A stretch of 64,000 bases of DNA. It comes from Hyphococcus sp. GTDB lineage: Bacteria > Pseudomonadota > Alphaproteobacteria > Caulobacterales > Parvularculaceae. The notes under the pieces were generated by a model, which was not told where the DNA came from, ran no database searches, and saw only the letters and a list, made by a program, of their open reading frames with translations. Positions 51,425 to 61,031 of this stretch are shown piece after piece. The first letter of the stretch is position 1. The number at the start of each line of letters is the position of its first letter. Position numbers and translations under genes: made by a program. The stretch covers positions 1-64,000 of the forward strand of contig JANQON010000011.1 of NCBI GenBank assembly GCA_028289605.1, read 5' to 3'.

Positions 51425-52666
51425 TCAGTACTGAAACCTCAGCGCCGCCCAGATGACGCTGCGGTCGGCGAAGGCGCCGGCTCCATTGTAGACGGCACCC
51501 TTAATGTCAGCAGACCAGTGCTTCTTAAACTTCACCTTGACGCCTGCGTCGAATTCTTCACCGAAATCGGTCGAGCCACTTTCGCTTTCAAACGTGTGAT
51601 ACGTTGCGTAGAGCGTAAGCCCTGATCCAAAGGGCGGATTATCGCATGCATAGCTGAGCGCGCCGTAGATATCCTCGACGCCCGCCGCCGGCGTCGCGAG
51701 GAATACGTCGGCGAAACCTTGAAACTTATGCAGCGTTGCGAGCGGTGTTGAAAAGCCGATGGTTCCGTTCCCGCCCAGCCGTTCATAGCCGACTCTTCCG
51801 GTCACAGGCGCAATTGATACCGACGCTTCGCCATGCACATAGGCTTCTTGGTAATCGAATGGATTGTTCGCCGCATCGCGTTGAGATGCGAATTCAGCGA
51901 CAACGCCGATCTTGACGCCTGCGTCCTTGACTAAGGACAGTCCATTTTCATACCGGACGCCCCAGGTGTTCGACGACAAAGCGGGCGCCTCTTCAAAATC
52001 CAACAGGACGCCGTAACCTTTGATGACGCCGAGACTTCCCGCATCATATGCCGCGGCGACGATATGGCTGTCGCTGTCAAATTCGCCAAGCGGATTATCA
52101 TCGCCAAAAATTCGATGCACGCGGCTGATATACAGGTAGTCCACGGTCACGTTATCGACAAAGGTCGACGATACGCGCGCCGCGTCAAAAGTCTGCTGGT
52201 TTTGGCGAAAGTCGACCGCGCCGACAAACCGATGGTTATTGAGGTTGAAGCGCTGACGTCCGATTGTGATCGGCGTTTTCTCTATTCCGGTGAATGTCAC
52301 CTGCGCGCGATTGATTTCCGTGGCGTCGGGATCGGCCACGATTGGAAACTGCCCGTTGCCGTTTGTTGTTGAATTGAACTGATCCTCGCCGATGGAAAAA
52401 ACGTTCTCGAACTCGACCAGTACTTTGAAATGGTGGACCTCGCCGGTCTCAAAGCCGAGCCGCGTGCGCACCGTATTGGCGATTGCGTCTTCCGCAAAGC
52501 CCGCCTGTTGTTTGTTTTCGAAGCGGTAGCGTACGTCGAGTAGTAGCCGGCCGTCCTTGATCGCTTCGATAAGCGATCCATCATCGTCGACAGGCGCCCC
52601 TTCTGCGGCCAAAACAGGCGCAGCCATTATCGAAAACACCAACAGGGTTGCAACAAACTTTAACAT
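51425..52666 (-). CDS. Outer-membrane beta-barrel porin (alginate-export-like)
   Basis: A 413-residue outer-membrane protein with signal peptide (cleavage after APVLAAE) and many amphipathic strands ending in Phe or Tyr; the last residues are WAALRFQY, a typical barrel end. Blocks such as RLLLDVRYRFENKQQAGF, TRLGFETGEVHHFKVLVEFENV and TITIGRQRFNLNNHRFVGAVDFRQNQQTFDA-like segments fit the alginate_exp family. The ATG at 52664-52666 has GAGG upstream; an ATG six codons further is in frame. Located in the nar operon after narI, it may be a nitrate/nitrite porin; this is position-based. Confidence 0.85.
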   Translation of the reverse strand: MLKFVATLLVFSIMAAPVLAAEGAPVDDDGSLIEAIKDGRLLLDVRYRFENKQQAGFAEDAIANTVRTRLGFETGEVHHFKVLVEFENVFSIGEDQFNSTTNGNGQFPIVADPDATEINRAQVTFTGIEKTPITIGRQRFNLNNHRFVGAVDFRQNQQTFDAARVSSTFVDNVTVDYLYISRVHRIFGDDNPLGEFDSDSHIVAAAYDAGSLGVIKGYGVLLDFEEAPALSSNTWGVRYENGLSLVKDAGVKIGVVAEFASQRDAANNPFDYQEAYVHGEASVSIAPVTGRVGYERLGGNGTIGFSTPLATLHKFQGFADVFLATPAAGVEDIYGALSYACDNPPFGSGLTLYATYHTFESESGSTDFGEEFDAGVKVKFKKHWSADIKGAVYNGAGAFADRSVIWAALRFQY

Positions 52667-52698
52667 GACTGTGCAAGCCTCCATTCAATACAAATTCT

Positions 52699-53406
52699 TT
52701 ATTCGGCCGGCGCTGTCGGCGCCTTGCGCGTTCTGACCAGCTGGTACCCTCGCCGGCCCATGTACCAGACGGGAGCCGACAGCATGTGGACAAGACGCGT
52801 GAACGGGAATACCAAGAATATCGTCAGCCCCAGGAATAGATGAGCCTTGAAGATCGGGTGTGCGTCAGCGACGAGTTCCGCCGCACCGCCGCGGAAGGTC
52901 AGTATGCGTTGCGCCCACTCCATGAACTTCACCATCTCGTGGCCGTCCAGGTGACCCATCGATACGGGAATCGTCACTAGGCCAAGCAAGAGCTGGGCAA
53001 ATAGAATCAGCAAAATGGCGGTATCGCCAAAGGAAGAGGTCGCACGTATCCGCGCGTCAAAGAGGCGGCGATGCGTCAGCAAGGCAATTCCAACAAGACA
53101 GACAAGCCCGGCGGCGCCGCCGACCACGATCGCCAGAATTTGCTTGGCGCCATGGCTAATACCTAGGGCGTCAAAAACCCAGATCGGCGTCAATAGGCCT
53201 ACGAAATGACCGACGAAGATAATGAGAATGCCGATATGAAAGAGCACGCTCCCCCAGAACAGCTGCTTACGCCGCAACAACTGGCTTGAGCCCGAGCGCC
53301 AGGAATATTGACCATGTTCAAATCGCAACGCCGTGCCGATCACGAAAACAGCGAGGCAAAGATAGGGATAAAAACCGTAGAGAAACTGATTGAGATATTC
53401 CGTCAT
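52699..53406 (-). CDS. narI: Respiratory nitrate reductase gamma subunit
   Basis: A 235-residue membrane cytochrome b with five hydrophobic segments that passes electrons from quinol to NarH. Family segments include FLYGFYPYLCLAVFVIGTALRFEHGQYSWRSGSSQ, LFHIGILIIFVGHFVGLLTP and HLFLGLTIFLVFPFTRLVHMLS, with the heme-b His residues. It overlaps narJ as ATGA. Length fits the family. Confidence 0.95.
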   Translation of the reverse strand: MTEYLNQFLYGFYPYLCLAVFVIGTALRFEHGQYSWRSGSSQLLRRKQLFWGSVLFHIGILIIFVGHFVGLLTPIWVFDALGISHGAKQILAIVVGGAAGLVCLVGIALLTHRRLFDARIRATSSFGDTAILLILFAQLLLGLVTIPVSMGHLDGHEMVKFMEWAQRILTFRGGAAELVADAHPIFKAHLFLGLTIFLVFPFTRLVHMLSAPVWYMGRRGYQLVRTRKAPTAPAE

Positions 53407-54110
53407 GGCGATGCGCTCCCTGCCTCGCCCGGATCAGCAGCAACATCGTCCATACGACGCAGAATTTCCGTCGCTTTCGGACATCCCTGATCATCCGGGC
53501 CAAATGTGACGGGCGCATCCTCCCAGGCCCTGTCAAGCGCTTCGAAATCATCCGGGTCGTCGTCTGGCGCCGACCGCAGCTCATTTAAATCGCTCAGCTT
53601 CGGCGCCGCGCGCGCCATTGCTTCCAGCAAGGCGAACACTGGCGCATATACGGATTTTCGTTTCTGAAGCCTTTCCTTAAGCGCGACAATGACAGCAATG
53701 GGTTCAGCAAGAAGCGCTCGCGCCTGCTCTTCAGGCTGCGTTGAAAGGTATTCAAGAAACAGCGGCAGGAAGTCGGGGAGCTCTCGGGCGTCAATTTCGA
53801 AACCGGATCTGCCGTAGAGTGACTGCAGATCTACCATTGCCTGGCCCCGATCCCGGGATTCGCCATGCACGTGTTCAAACAAGTGCAATGACAAAGACCG
53901 CGTGCGGTCGAATAAGAATACGTAGCGCTCTTGCAGCTCGTAAAGGTCGAGCGTTTTCAGATCATCGATCAGTCGGTCCAGCTTATGAAGCGCCCAAATG
54001 GGTCCGGCGACGCCGTTGTGTACGGCCTTGCGAATATCGTCGGCCGCGGTCTGCAATTCCAACGTCGGATACGACAACAAGAGGCTGAGCGCTTTGAAGT
54101 GTTTTGTCAT
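53403..54110 (-). CDS. narJ: Nitrate reductase assembly chaperone
   Basis: A 235-residue NarJ chaperone needed for molybdenum cofactor insertion into NarG. Typical are ALSLLLSYPTLELQ at the start, LYELQERYVFLFDRTRSLSLHLFEHVHGESRDRG, MVDLQSLYGRSGFEI and PDFLPLFLEYLS. The ATG at 54108-54110 is 11 bases after the narH stop, with GAGGGAATT; upstream in-frame sequence is inside narH. It overlaps narI. Confidence 0.94.
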   Translation of the reverse strand: MTKHFKALSLLLSYPTLELQTAADDIRKAVHNGVAGPIWALHKLDRLIDDLKTLDLYELQERYVFLFDRTRSLSLHLFEHVHGESRDRGQAMVDLQSLYGRSGFEIDARELPDFLPLFLEYLSTQPEEQARALLAEPIAVIVALKERLQKRKSVYAPVFALLEAMARAAPKLSDLNELRSAPDDDPDDFEALDRAWEDAPVTFGPDDQGCPKATEILRRMDDVAADPGEAGSASP

Positions 54111-54121
54111 GGCGAATTCCC

Positions 54122-55639
54122 TCACACCTTCTCTTTCGACTGCGGCTTGGCGAACAATCCGGTCCATTGCGGCGCGTTCCGCGGTTCGCCGCAGCCTTCG
54201 CCGAAGGAAAAGCCGCATCCGCCTTTGAGGTCATATGCGTCTTCGGCGTATTCCCGCTGCGTGGTGGGAATCACGAACCGGTCTTCATAGTTGGCGATGG
54301 CCATCAGCCGATACATCTCTTCGATGTCGCCGCTCGTCATGCCGACCTTTTTAGGTAAAGACGCGTCTTCGGTTCCTTCGTAATGTCTCGAGCGCATGAA
54401 CGCGCGCATGGCGATCAGCTTCTCAAGCGCAAGCGCCACCGGCTCTTCGTCGCCGGCCGTCAAAAGGTTCGCCAGATATTTGAGCGGAATGCGCAAGTTG
54501 CGCACATTCGGCATTGCGCCCTTCTCGCCGAAGGCGCCGGCTTCCGCCATGGACTGGATCGGCGATAAGGGCGGCACGTACCAGACCATGGGCAGCGTGC
54601 GGTATTCCGGATGCAGCGGAAAGGCGATCTTCCAATCCATCGCCATTTTCCAGATTGGCGATTTCTTCGCCGCCTCGAGCCAAGCGTCGGGTACGCCGTC
54701 CGCGCGCGCCTGTTTCAGAACATGTGGATCATTGGGATCGAGGAAGATGTCGAGGTGGCTCTGATAGAGGTCGGTTTCTTTTTCGACGCTCGCAGCCTGC
54801 TCAATGCGATCGGCGTCATAGAGAACAACACCAAGATAGCGTATGCGCCCAACGCACGTTTCCGAACAAATTGTCGGTTGTCCAGCTTCGAGCCTGGGAT
54901 AGCAAAGAATGCATTTTTCCGATTTGCCGGTGCTCCAGTTATAATAAATCTTCTTGTATGGGCAGCCGGATACGCACATTCGCCAGCCGCGGCACTTGTT
55001 CTGGTCAATCAGAACGACGCCGTCTTCCGCGCGCTTGTAAATGGCGCCCGAAGGACATACTGCAACGCAGGCCGGGTTGAGACAGTGCTCGCACAGCCGC
55101 GGCAGATACATCATGAATGTATTTTCGAACTGACCGTAGATTTCCTTTTGGACGTTCTCGAAGTTGTAGTCTGCGGAGCGCTTCGAAAACTCACCGCCGA
55201 GAATCTCTTCCCAGTTCGGGCCTTTCTCGATCTTTTCCATGCGCTCGCCTGTAACGAGCGATCGCGGCCGTGCCGTCGGCGACGCTTTAAGCTCCGGCGC
55301 CTTTTGAAGGTGCTGATAGTCAAACGTAAACGGCTCGTAGTAGTCGTCGATTTCCGGCAGATCGGGATTGGCGAAAATTTTTGCGAGCACGCCGAGCTTG
55401 CCGCCCATTTTCGGCTGCAGCTTGCCGTTCTTCTTTCGCTCCCAGCCGCCGTTCCATTTGGCCTGGTCTTCCCAGTCATCCGGATAACCGATGCCGGGCT
55501 TGGTTTCGACATTGTTGAACCAGGCGTATTCGACACCCTCACGGCTGGTCCATACGTTTTTGCAGGTTACAGAGCAGGTGTGACAGCCGATGCACTTGTC
55601 GAGGTTGAGAACCATTGCGATTTGGGCGCGTATTTTCAT
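54122..55639 (-). CDS. narH: Respiratory nitrate reductase beta subunit
   Basis: A 505-residue iron-sulfur subunit. Cluster motifs are CIGCHTCSVTCKNVW near residue 18, CEHCLNPACVAVCP, then CRGWRMCVSGCPYKK (with Trp in the position that makes one cluster [3Fe-4S]) and CILCYPRLEAGQPTICSETC. It connects NarG to NarI. The ATG overlaps the narG stop as ATGA. Length matches the family. Confidence 0.96.
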   Translation of the reverse strand: MKIRAQIAMVLNLDKCIGCHTCSVTCKNVWTSREGVEYAWFNNVETKPGIGYPDDWEDQAKWNGGWERKKNGKLQPKMGGKLGVLAKIFANPDLPEIDDYYEPFTFDYQHLQKAPELKASPTARPRSLVTGERMEKIEKGPNWEEILGGEFSKRSADYNFENVQKEIYGQFENTFMMYLPRLCEHCLNPACVAVCPSGAIYKRAEDGVVLIDQNKCRGWRMCVSGCPYKKIYYNWSTGKSEKCILCYPRLEAGQPTICSETCVGRIRYLGVVLYDADRIEQAASVEKETDLYQSHLDIFLDPNDPHVLKQARADGVPDAWLEAAKKSPIWKMAMDWKIAFPLHPEYRTLPMVWYVPPLSPIQSMAEAGAFGEKGAMPNVRNLRIPLKYLANLLTAGDEEPVALALEKLIAMRAFMRSRHYEGTEDASLPKKVGMTSGDIEEMYRLMAIANYEDRFVIPTTQREYAEDAYDLKGGCGFSFGEGCGEPRNAPQWTGLFAKPQSKEKV

Positions 55640-58600
55640 CGGGCGGCCTCCCGTTCTCTCGCAGGCTTGTCAAGCCAATCAATGTTGCTCATTTTCCGAA
55701 CAATGACGAATTCGTCGCGGTTGGATCCAACTGTGCCGTAATAGTTGAACCCGTAGGCCTGTTGCGCGTATCCGCCGATCATGTGGGTGGGCTTCAGAAC
55801 TGCGCGTGTGACGGAATTGTGGATACCGCCGCGCTGACCTGTGACCTCCGATCCAGGGACGTTTACGATTTTCTCCTGGGCGTGATACATCATGATCATG
55901 CCCGGCTTAACGCGCTGGGACACAACTGCGCGGGCCGTTAGCGCGCCATTGGTGTTGTAAGCCTCAACCCAGTCATTATCGACGATGCCCGCTTCTCTTG
56001 CGTCGTCTTCAGATAGCCAGACGATTGGCCCGCCGCGCGATAAAGTCAGCATCAAGAGGTTATCAGTGTAAGTGGAGTGAATTCCCCATTTTTGGTGCGG
56101 TGTGATAAAGTTTAAAACGATTTGCTTTTCGCCATTTGACTTGGCGTTGATGATGGGGGTGATCGTTTTAGTATCGATGGGCGGCCGGTAGACGCAGAGC
56201 GTCTCGCCGAAAGCGCGCATCCAGAGATGATCCTGATAGAGCTGCTGGCGACCGGTGAGCGTGCGCCATGGGATCAACTCGTGCACATTGGTATAGCCTG
56301 CATTGTAGCAGACCTTTTCGGATTCAAGACCGGACCAGGTGGGCGATGAGATAATTTTGCGCGGCTGTGAGACCACGTCGCGAAAACGAATCTTCTCGTC
56401 CTCTTTCGGAATCGCGAGGTGTTCGTGGTCCCGCCCGGTTGCTTTGCCAAGAGATTCCCAGGCCTTGACGGCGACTTCGCCATTGGTTTCCGGCGCCAAC
56501 ATCAAAATGACTTCCGTCGCATCGATGTCGGACTCAATGCGCGCCATGCCTTTGGTCGGACCGTCTTCGGTAACAACGCCGTTCAAGGCCTTGAGGTTTT
56601 CGACTTCGTGTTCGGTATTCCACGTAATGCCCTTGCCGCCGTTGCCGATTTTCGTCATTAGCGGCCCAAGCGCGGTGAACCGTTTGTAGAGGTTTGGATA
56701 ATCGCGCTCGACAACTGCGACCGTCGGCATGGTCTTGCCCGGGACCGGTTCGACCTCGCCCCTCTTCCAGTCTTTCACGTCAATTGGTTGGGCGAGCTCC
56801 CCGGGAGTGTCATGAAGAATGGGTGTTAAGACGACATCTTTTTCGACGCCCAAGACTTCCGGCGCTACGTCGGAGAACGATTGGGCGATTCCCTTGAAAA
56901 TCTCCCAGTCACTCTTGCAATCCCACAACGGATCGACGGCGCCCGTTAACGGGTGAATAAAGGGGTGCATGTCGGATGTATTGAGGTCGTTTTTCTCGTA
57001 CCAGGTCGCCGTCGGCAGCGCGATGTCCGAGTAAACGCACGTTGTCGACATGCGAAAATCGATTGTGACCAGAAGATCGAGCTTGCCTTCCGGCGCGGCG
57101 TCTCTCCACGCAACGTCCTCCGGTTTTTCACCGCCCTCCTCTCCGAGATCCTTTCCCTGCACCCCATGACTCGTGCCAAGCAGATGTTTCAAAAAGTACT
57201 CGTGACCTTTACCGGAAGAGCCCAACAGATTTGATCTCCAGACAAAGAGATTGCGCGGCCAATTGGCCGGATCATCAGGGTCCTCACATGACATCTTGAG
57301 GGCGCCGGACTTCAACTCTCGCGCAACATAGTCTTTGGCGGCGAGGCCCGCCGCCGCCGCGTCTTTGGAGACTTCCAGCGGATTGCGCTGTAGTTGCGGC
57401 GCGGAAGGCAGCCAGCCCATACGCTCAGCGCGCGCATTGAAATCAATGAGGCTGCCGCTCCAATGGCCGTCCGGCGCGAGAGGCGACAGGATTTCGTCTA
57501 CGCCCAGCGTCTCATAGCGCCATTGATCCGTATGCGCATACCAAAAGGACGTTGAATTCATGTGGCGCGGCGGACGGCCCCAATCGAGGCCGAAGGCGAG
57601 CGGCAGCCAGCCGGTTTGCGGCCGAAGCTTCTCTTGCCCCACATAGTGGCACCAGCCGCCGCCGGACTGGCCAATGCAACCGCACATCACCAGCAAATTG
57701 ATGATGCCGCGATAGTTCATGTCCATGTGGTACCAATGGTTGAGGCCGGCGCCGAGAATGACCATGGATTTGCCGCGAGTCTTTTCCGCATTGTCAGCGA
57801 AGGCGCGCGCTACGGCGATGACGTTTGCTTGCGGCACGCCTGTAATCGCTTCCTGCCACGCCGGCGTATACGGAACATCCTCTTCAAAAGACTTTGCGAC
57901 GTGGTCGCCGCCGAAACCGCGATCAAGGCCGTAATTGGCGCAGAAAAGGTCGAATACGGTGGCGACGGCGGCGTCGCCGCCCCTTAGCTTCACGTGCTTA
58001 ACGGGAATGCGTCGCTCCAGAATGTCCGGGTGATCGGTGCCATGGAAGAAGTCGTGTTGACGGTTGCCGAAATACGGAAACGCAACTTCTTCAATTGCGT
58101 CGAAGGCGTCGGCGAAAGTGAGCGCAAGATCGGTATCGGCGCCGCGCGCCTTATCTTCGAGGTTCCATTTGCCCTGCTCGCCCCACCGGAAACCAATCGA
58201 TCCATTTGGCGTCACCATGTTGCCGGACGCCTGATCGAAGGCGACGGTCTTCCATTCCGGGTTGTTTTCTTCGCTCAACCCGGCGTCAAAGTCGGAGGCG
58301 CGTAACAGCCGGTCCGGTACGAGCCGTCCGTCTTTCTTCACGAGGCGCACCAGCATCGGAAAATCAGTGTATTTCCGAGCGTATTCTTCGAAATACGGCG
58401 CTTGTCGATCAAGATAGAATTCACGCAGGATGACGTGACCGAACGCCATCGCGAGCGCCGCGTCGGTTCCCTGCTTCGGCGAAAGCCACATATCACCGAA
58501 TTTCGACGCTTCTGAATAATCAGGGCAAATGACGACGCTTTTCGCGCCCTTGTATCGGACTTCTGTATAGAAATGCGCGTCGGGGGTCCGTGTTTGCGGA

Positions 58601-59367
58601 ACGTTTGAGCCCCAGAGCATCAAAAAGCCGGAATTGTACCAGTCCGCGCTTTCGGGAACATCGGTCTGTTCGCCCCACGTCATCGGCGAAGCCGGCGGCA
58701 GATCGCAATACCAATCATAGAAACTCATGCAGACGCCGCCGAGCAGAGACAGATAGCGCGAACCCGCCGCATAGGAGACCATGGACATCGCCGGGATCGG
58801 CGAGAATCCAATGACCCGATCCGGACCATGCTTTTTCGCCGTATAGGCGTTGGCCGACGCGATAATCTCGTTAATCTCTCGCCAGTCGCCGCGCACGAAC
58901 CCGCCGAGACCGCGTTGTTTGACATAAGACGCGCGCGTCGTTGGATCTTCTACAATCGACGCCCAGGCGGCGACCGGCGTGCGCGTCGCGCGCGCCGCCC
59001 GCCACGCCTTCAACAGCCGGCTGCGGATCAACGGATGCTTCAGCCGATTGCCGCTGTAAAGATACCAGCTATAGGATGCGCCGCGCGAACAACCGCGCGG
59101 TTCATGATTGGGAAGATCGGGCCGGGTTCTCGGGTAGTCTGTTTGTTGTGTTTCCCAAGTGACAATGCCGCCCTTCACATAGATTTTCCAGCTGCACGAT
59201 CCGGTGCAATTCGCCCCATGCGTCGAGCGCACAACCTTGTCATGTTGCCAGCGCTTACGATACGCATCTTCCCAAGTCCGGTCTTCCTGCGTAACGACAC
59301 CGTGCCCGTCCGAGAAGTCGCTGACGCGATTTTTGAAATATGTCAGGCGATCGAGAAGATGGCTCAT
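55636..59367 (-). CDS. narG: Respiratory nitrate reductase alpha subunit (molybdoprotein)
   Basis: A 1243-residue catalytic subunit that reduces nitrate to nitrite at a bis-molybdopterin-guanine-dinucleotide site on the cytoplasmic side. The N-terminal [4Fe-4S] motif is HGANCTGSC near residue 50, and the YDWYCDLPPASP block, in the region of the Mo-ligand Asp in E. coli NarG, is present. C-terminal segments (GGIHNSVTRAVLKPTHMIGGYAQ in the NarG pattern) are complete. Length and order are normal and no frame break is seen. It follows narK2 by 43 bases. Confidence 0.97.
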   Translation of the reverse strand: MSHLLDRLTYFKNRVSDFSDGHGVVTQEDRTWEDAYRKRWQHDKVVRSTHGANCTGSCSWKIYVKGGIVTWETQQTDYPRTRPDLPNHEPRGCSRGASYSWYLYSGNRLKHPLIRSRLLKAWRAARATRTPVAAWASIVEDPTTRASYVKQRGLGGFVRGDWREINEIIASANAYTAKKHGPDRVIGFSPIPAMSMVSYAAGSRYLSLLGGVCMSFYDWYCDLPPASPMTWGEQTDVPESADWYNSGFLMLWGSNVPQTRTPDAHFYTEVRYKGAKSVVICPDYSEASKFGDMWLSPKQGTDAALAMAFGHVILREFYLDRQAPYFEEYARKYTDFPMLVRLVKKDGRLVPDRLLRASDFDAGLSEENNPEWKTVAFDQASGNMVTPNGSIGFRWGEQGKWNLEDKARGADTDLALTFADAFDAIEEVAFPYFGNRQHDFFHGTDHPDILERRIPVKHVKLRGGDAAVATVFDLFCANYGLDRGFGGDHVAKSFEEDVPYTPAWQEAITGVPQANVIAVARAFADNAEKTRGKSMVILGAGLNHWYHMDMNYRGIINLLVMCGCIGQSGGGWCHYVGQEKLRPQTGWLPLAFGLDWGRPPRHMNSTSFWYAHTDQWRYETLGVDEILSPLAPDGHWSGSLIDFNARAERMGWLPSAPQLQRNPLEVSKDAAAAGLAAKDYVARELKSGALKMSCEDPDDPANWPRNLFVWRSNLLGSSGKGHEYFLKHLLGTSHGVQGKDLGEEGGEKPEDVAWRDAAPEGKLDLLVTIDFRMSTTCVYSDIALPTATWYEKNDLNTSDMHPFIHPLTGAVDPLWDCKSDWEIFKGIAQSFSDVAPEVLGVEKDVVLTPILHDTPGELAQPIDVKDWKRGEVEPVPGKTMPTVAVVERDYPNLYKRFTALGPLMTKIGNGGKGITWNTEHEVENLKALNGVVTEDGPTKGMARIESDIDATEVILMLAPETNGEVAVKAWESLGKATGRDHEHLAIPKEDEKIRFRDVVSQPRKIISSPTWSGLESEKVCYNAGYTNVHELIPWRTLTGRQQLYQDHLWMRAFGETLCVYRPPIDTKTITPIINAKSNGEKQIVLNFITPHQKWGIHSTYTDNLLMLTLSRGGPIVWLSEDDAREAGIVDNDWVEAYNTNGALTARAVVSQRVKPGMIMMYHAQEKIVNVPGSEVTGQRGGIHNSVTRAVLKPTHMIGGYAQQAYGFNYYGTVGSNRDEFVIVRKMSNIDWLDKPAREREAAR

Positions 59368-59410
59368 TTCGATTTTCCGTTATCAGCTTTCCTGTTCGCG
59401 CACACGGAGG

Positions 59411-61018
59411 TCACGGGTTCTTCACATAGGCGTCTTTACGCAGATAAAACCACCAGTTGATCACGATACAGATCGTATAAAAGACAGCGAATCCGTAAAG
59501 CGCGTATTCCGGCGTCGTCGCCTTGATCTGTTCGCCGAACACTTTGGGGATAATGAACGCGCCGTAGGCGGCGACCGCCGACGTCCAACCAAGAACAGGT
59601 CCGGCCTGCTCTTTATCGAAGACGATTGCGATGGTGCGAAATGTGGAGCCGTTGCCGATTCCGGTTGCCGCAAAGAGAATAAGGAACAGGATCAGAAATG
59701 GCGTGAAATACTGTTCCGGCGTTTCCGACCCATAGGCCTGCTTCATGAAGTAAGCGACGCCGAGCGCGCTTGCGACCATGATGACGGAAATGATCTGCGT
59801 GACTTTTGCGCCGCCGATCTTGTCGGAAATCATCCCGCCGATAGGTCGGATCAGCGCGCCGATGAATGGACCCGTCCAGGCGAACATCAATGCGCTCGGC
59901 CCGTTCGGATTCGCGGTGTCATGGGTCATGACGCCGTCAACGACAATGTGCTGGAAGCCGAAAATGACTTTGATCGCCAGGCCAAACGCCGCCGCATAGC
60001 CGATGAACGATCCAAAGGTCATCGTGTAGATGATTGTCATCGCCCAAGTATGCTTGTTGTTAAAGATCTTGTACTGACGGTCTAGGCTTTTGCGGATGGC
60101 GCCCGGGATCAACTTCAACGCAAAGACGGTCGCGGCGATGACGAGCGGCAAGACGATCCATTTGGAGATATTCCAACCAGAACCGCCTGCGTCCGCTGGC
60201 AACATCAGCCATAGGCCGGCGGACGCTGTTATCAGTCCGATCGCCAGCATCCCAAGGATTTTTGCGAATGCCGCCACAGGCGAGCCGATATCCGGTGAGA
60301 CATGGTCGTCGACGATGTTGTTCATGCCGAACCAGGCGGCAATCACGATGGGAACCAGAATCGCGACCCAAATGAAGCCAGCGTTGTGTAGATAGGTGTC
60401 CGTGCCGGCGGGTATTTTGCCGATAAGGGTGCCGGAGGTTTGTTCAAGCACCATCGGCGTTCCGCCGAACACCGCCGCCGTCATGACCAGCGGAATGAGG
60501 ATTTGCATGGTCGTGACGCCGAAATTGCCGAGGCCGGCGTTCATACCGAGGGAATAACCCGCCATCTTTTTCGGGAAGAAAAAGCTGATATTTGACATGG
60601 ACGAAGCGAAATTGCCGCCGCCGAATCCGGACAAGAGCGCCATTGCCTGAAACTGCCAAAGCGGCGTTTCCGGGTTTTGCAAAAGTACGCCGGTTCCCGC
60701 CGCCGGAATGATGAGGAGCGCCGTAGTCAAGAAAATGGTGTTTCGTCCGCCCGCCATGCGAATGAAGAAGGTCGATGGAATACGTAGCGTGGCGCCGGTG
60801 AGTCCTGCGATCGATGCGAGGGTGAAAAGCTCCGCCTGCGTGAAGTCAAAGCCCAGATTGATCATCTGGACCGTGATGATCCCCCAATAGAGCCACACGG
60901 CGAAACCGCAAAGAAGCGCCGGAATGGAAATCCACAAATTGCGAGCAGCGATTGCTTTGCCTGTCGCTTCCCACTGCTCGGCATCTTCCGGGTTCCATCC
61001 GCGAAGGTCTTTTCCCAT
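59411..61018 (-). CDS. narK2: Nitrate/nitrite transporter, NarK2-type
   Basis: A 535-residue MFS transporter of the NarK type with about twelve membrane helices. It begins MGKDLRGWNPEDAEQWEATG, typical of the second half of the fused NarK of Paracoccus-like bacteria, and has the family signature block GLTGATLRIPSTFFIRMAGGR with the substrate Arg. GNGSTFRTIAIVF contains the second nitrate signature. The frame stays open upstream for 86 codons into narK1 territory, but ATG 61018 has AGGGAG before it. It probably exchanges nitrate and nitrite. Confidence 0.93.
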   Translation of the reverse strand: MGKDLRGWNPEDAEQWEATGKAIAARNLWISIPALLCGFAVWLYWGIITVQMINLGFDFTQAELFTLASIAGLTGATLRIPSTFFIRMAGGRNTIFLTTALLIIPAAGTGVLLQNPETPLWQFQAMALLSGFGGGNFASSMSNISFFFPKKMAGYSLGMNAGLGNFGVTTMQILIPLVMTAAVFGGTPMVLEQTSGTLIGKIPAGTDTYLHNAGFIWVAILVPIVIAAWFGMNNIVDDHVSPDIGSPVAAFAKILGMLAIGLITASAGLWLMLPADAGGSGWNISKWIVLPLVIAATVFALKLIPGAIRKSLDRQYKIFNNKHTWAMTIIYTMTFGSFIGYAAAFGLAIKVIFGFQHIVVDGVMTHDTANPNGPSALMFAWTGPFIGALIRPIGGMISDKIGGAKVTQIISVIMVASALGVAYFMKQAYGSETPEQYFTPFLILFLILFAATGIGNGSTFRTIAIVFDKEQAGPVLGWTSAVAAYGAFIIPKVFGEQIKATTPEYALYGFAVFYTICIVINWWFYLRKDAYVKNP

Positions 61019-61031
61019 GACCTTATTCTCC

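Noticed and set aside
54611-55741. 376-residue open frame on the plus strand opposite narH
   Set aside because: Fully antisense to narH with conserved cluster motifs on the other strand; composition is that of a shadow frame.
59367-60085. Open frame on the plus strand near 59.2-60.1 kb opposite narG/narK2
   Set aside because: Antisense to two well-supported genes and rich in Arg/Asp repeats typical of shadows.
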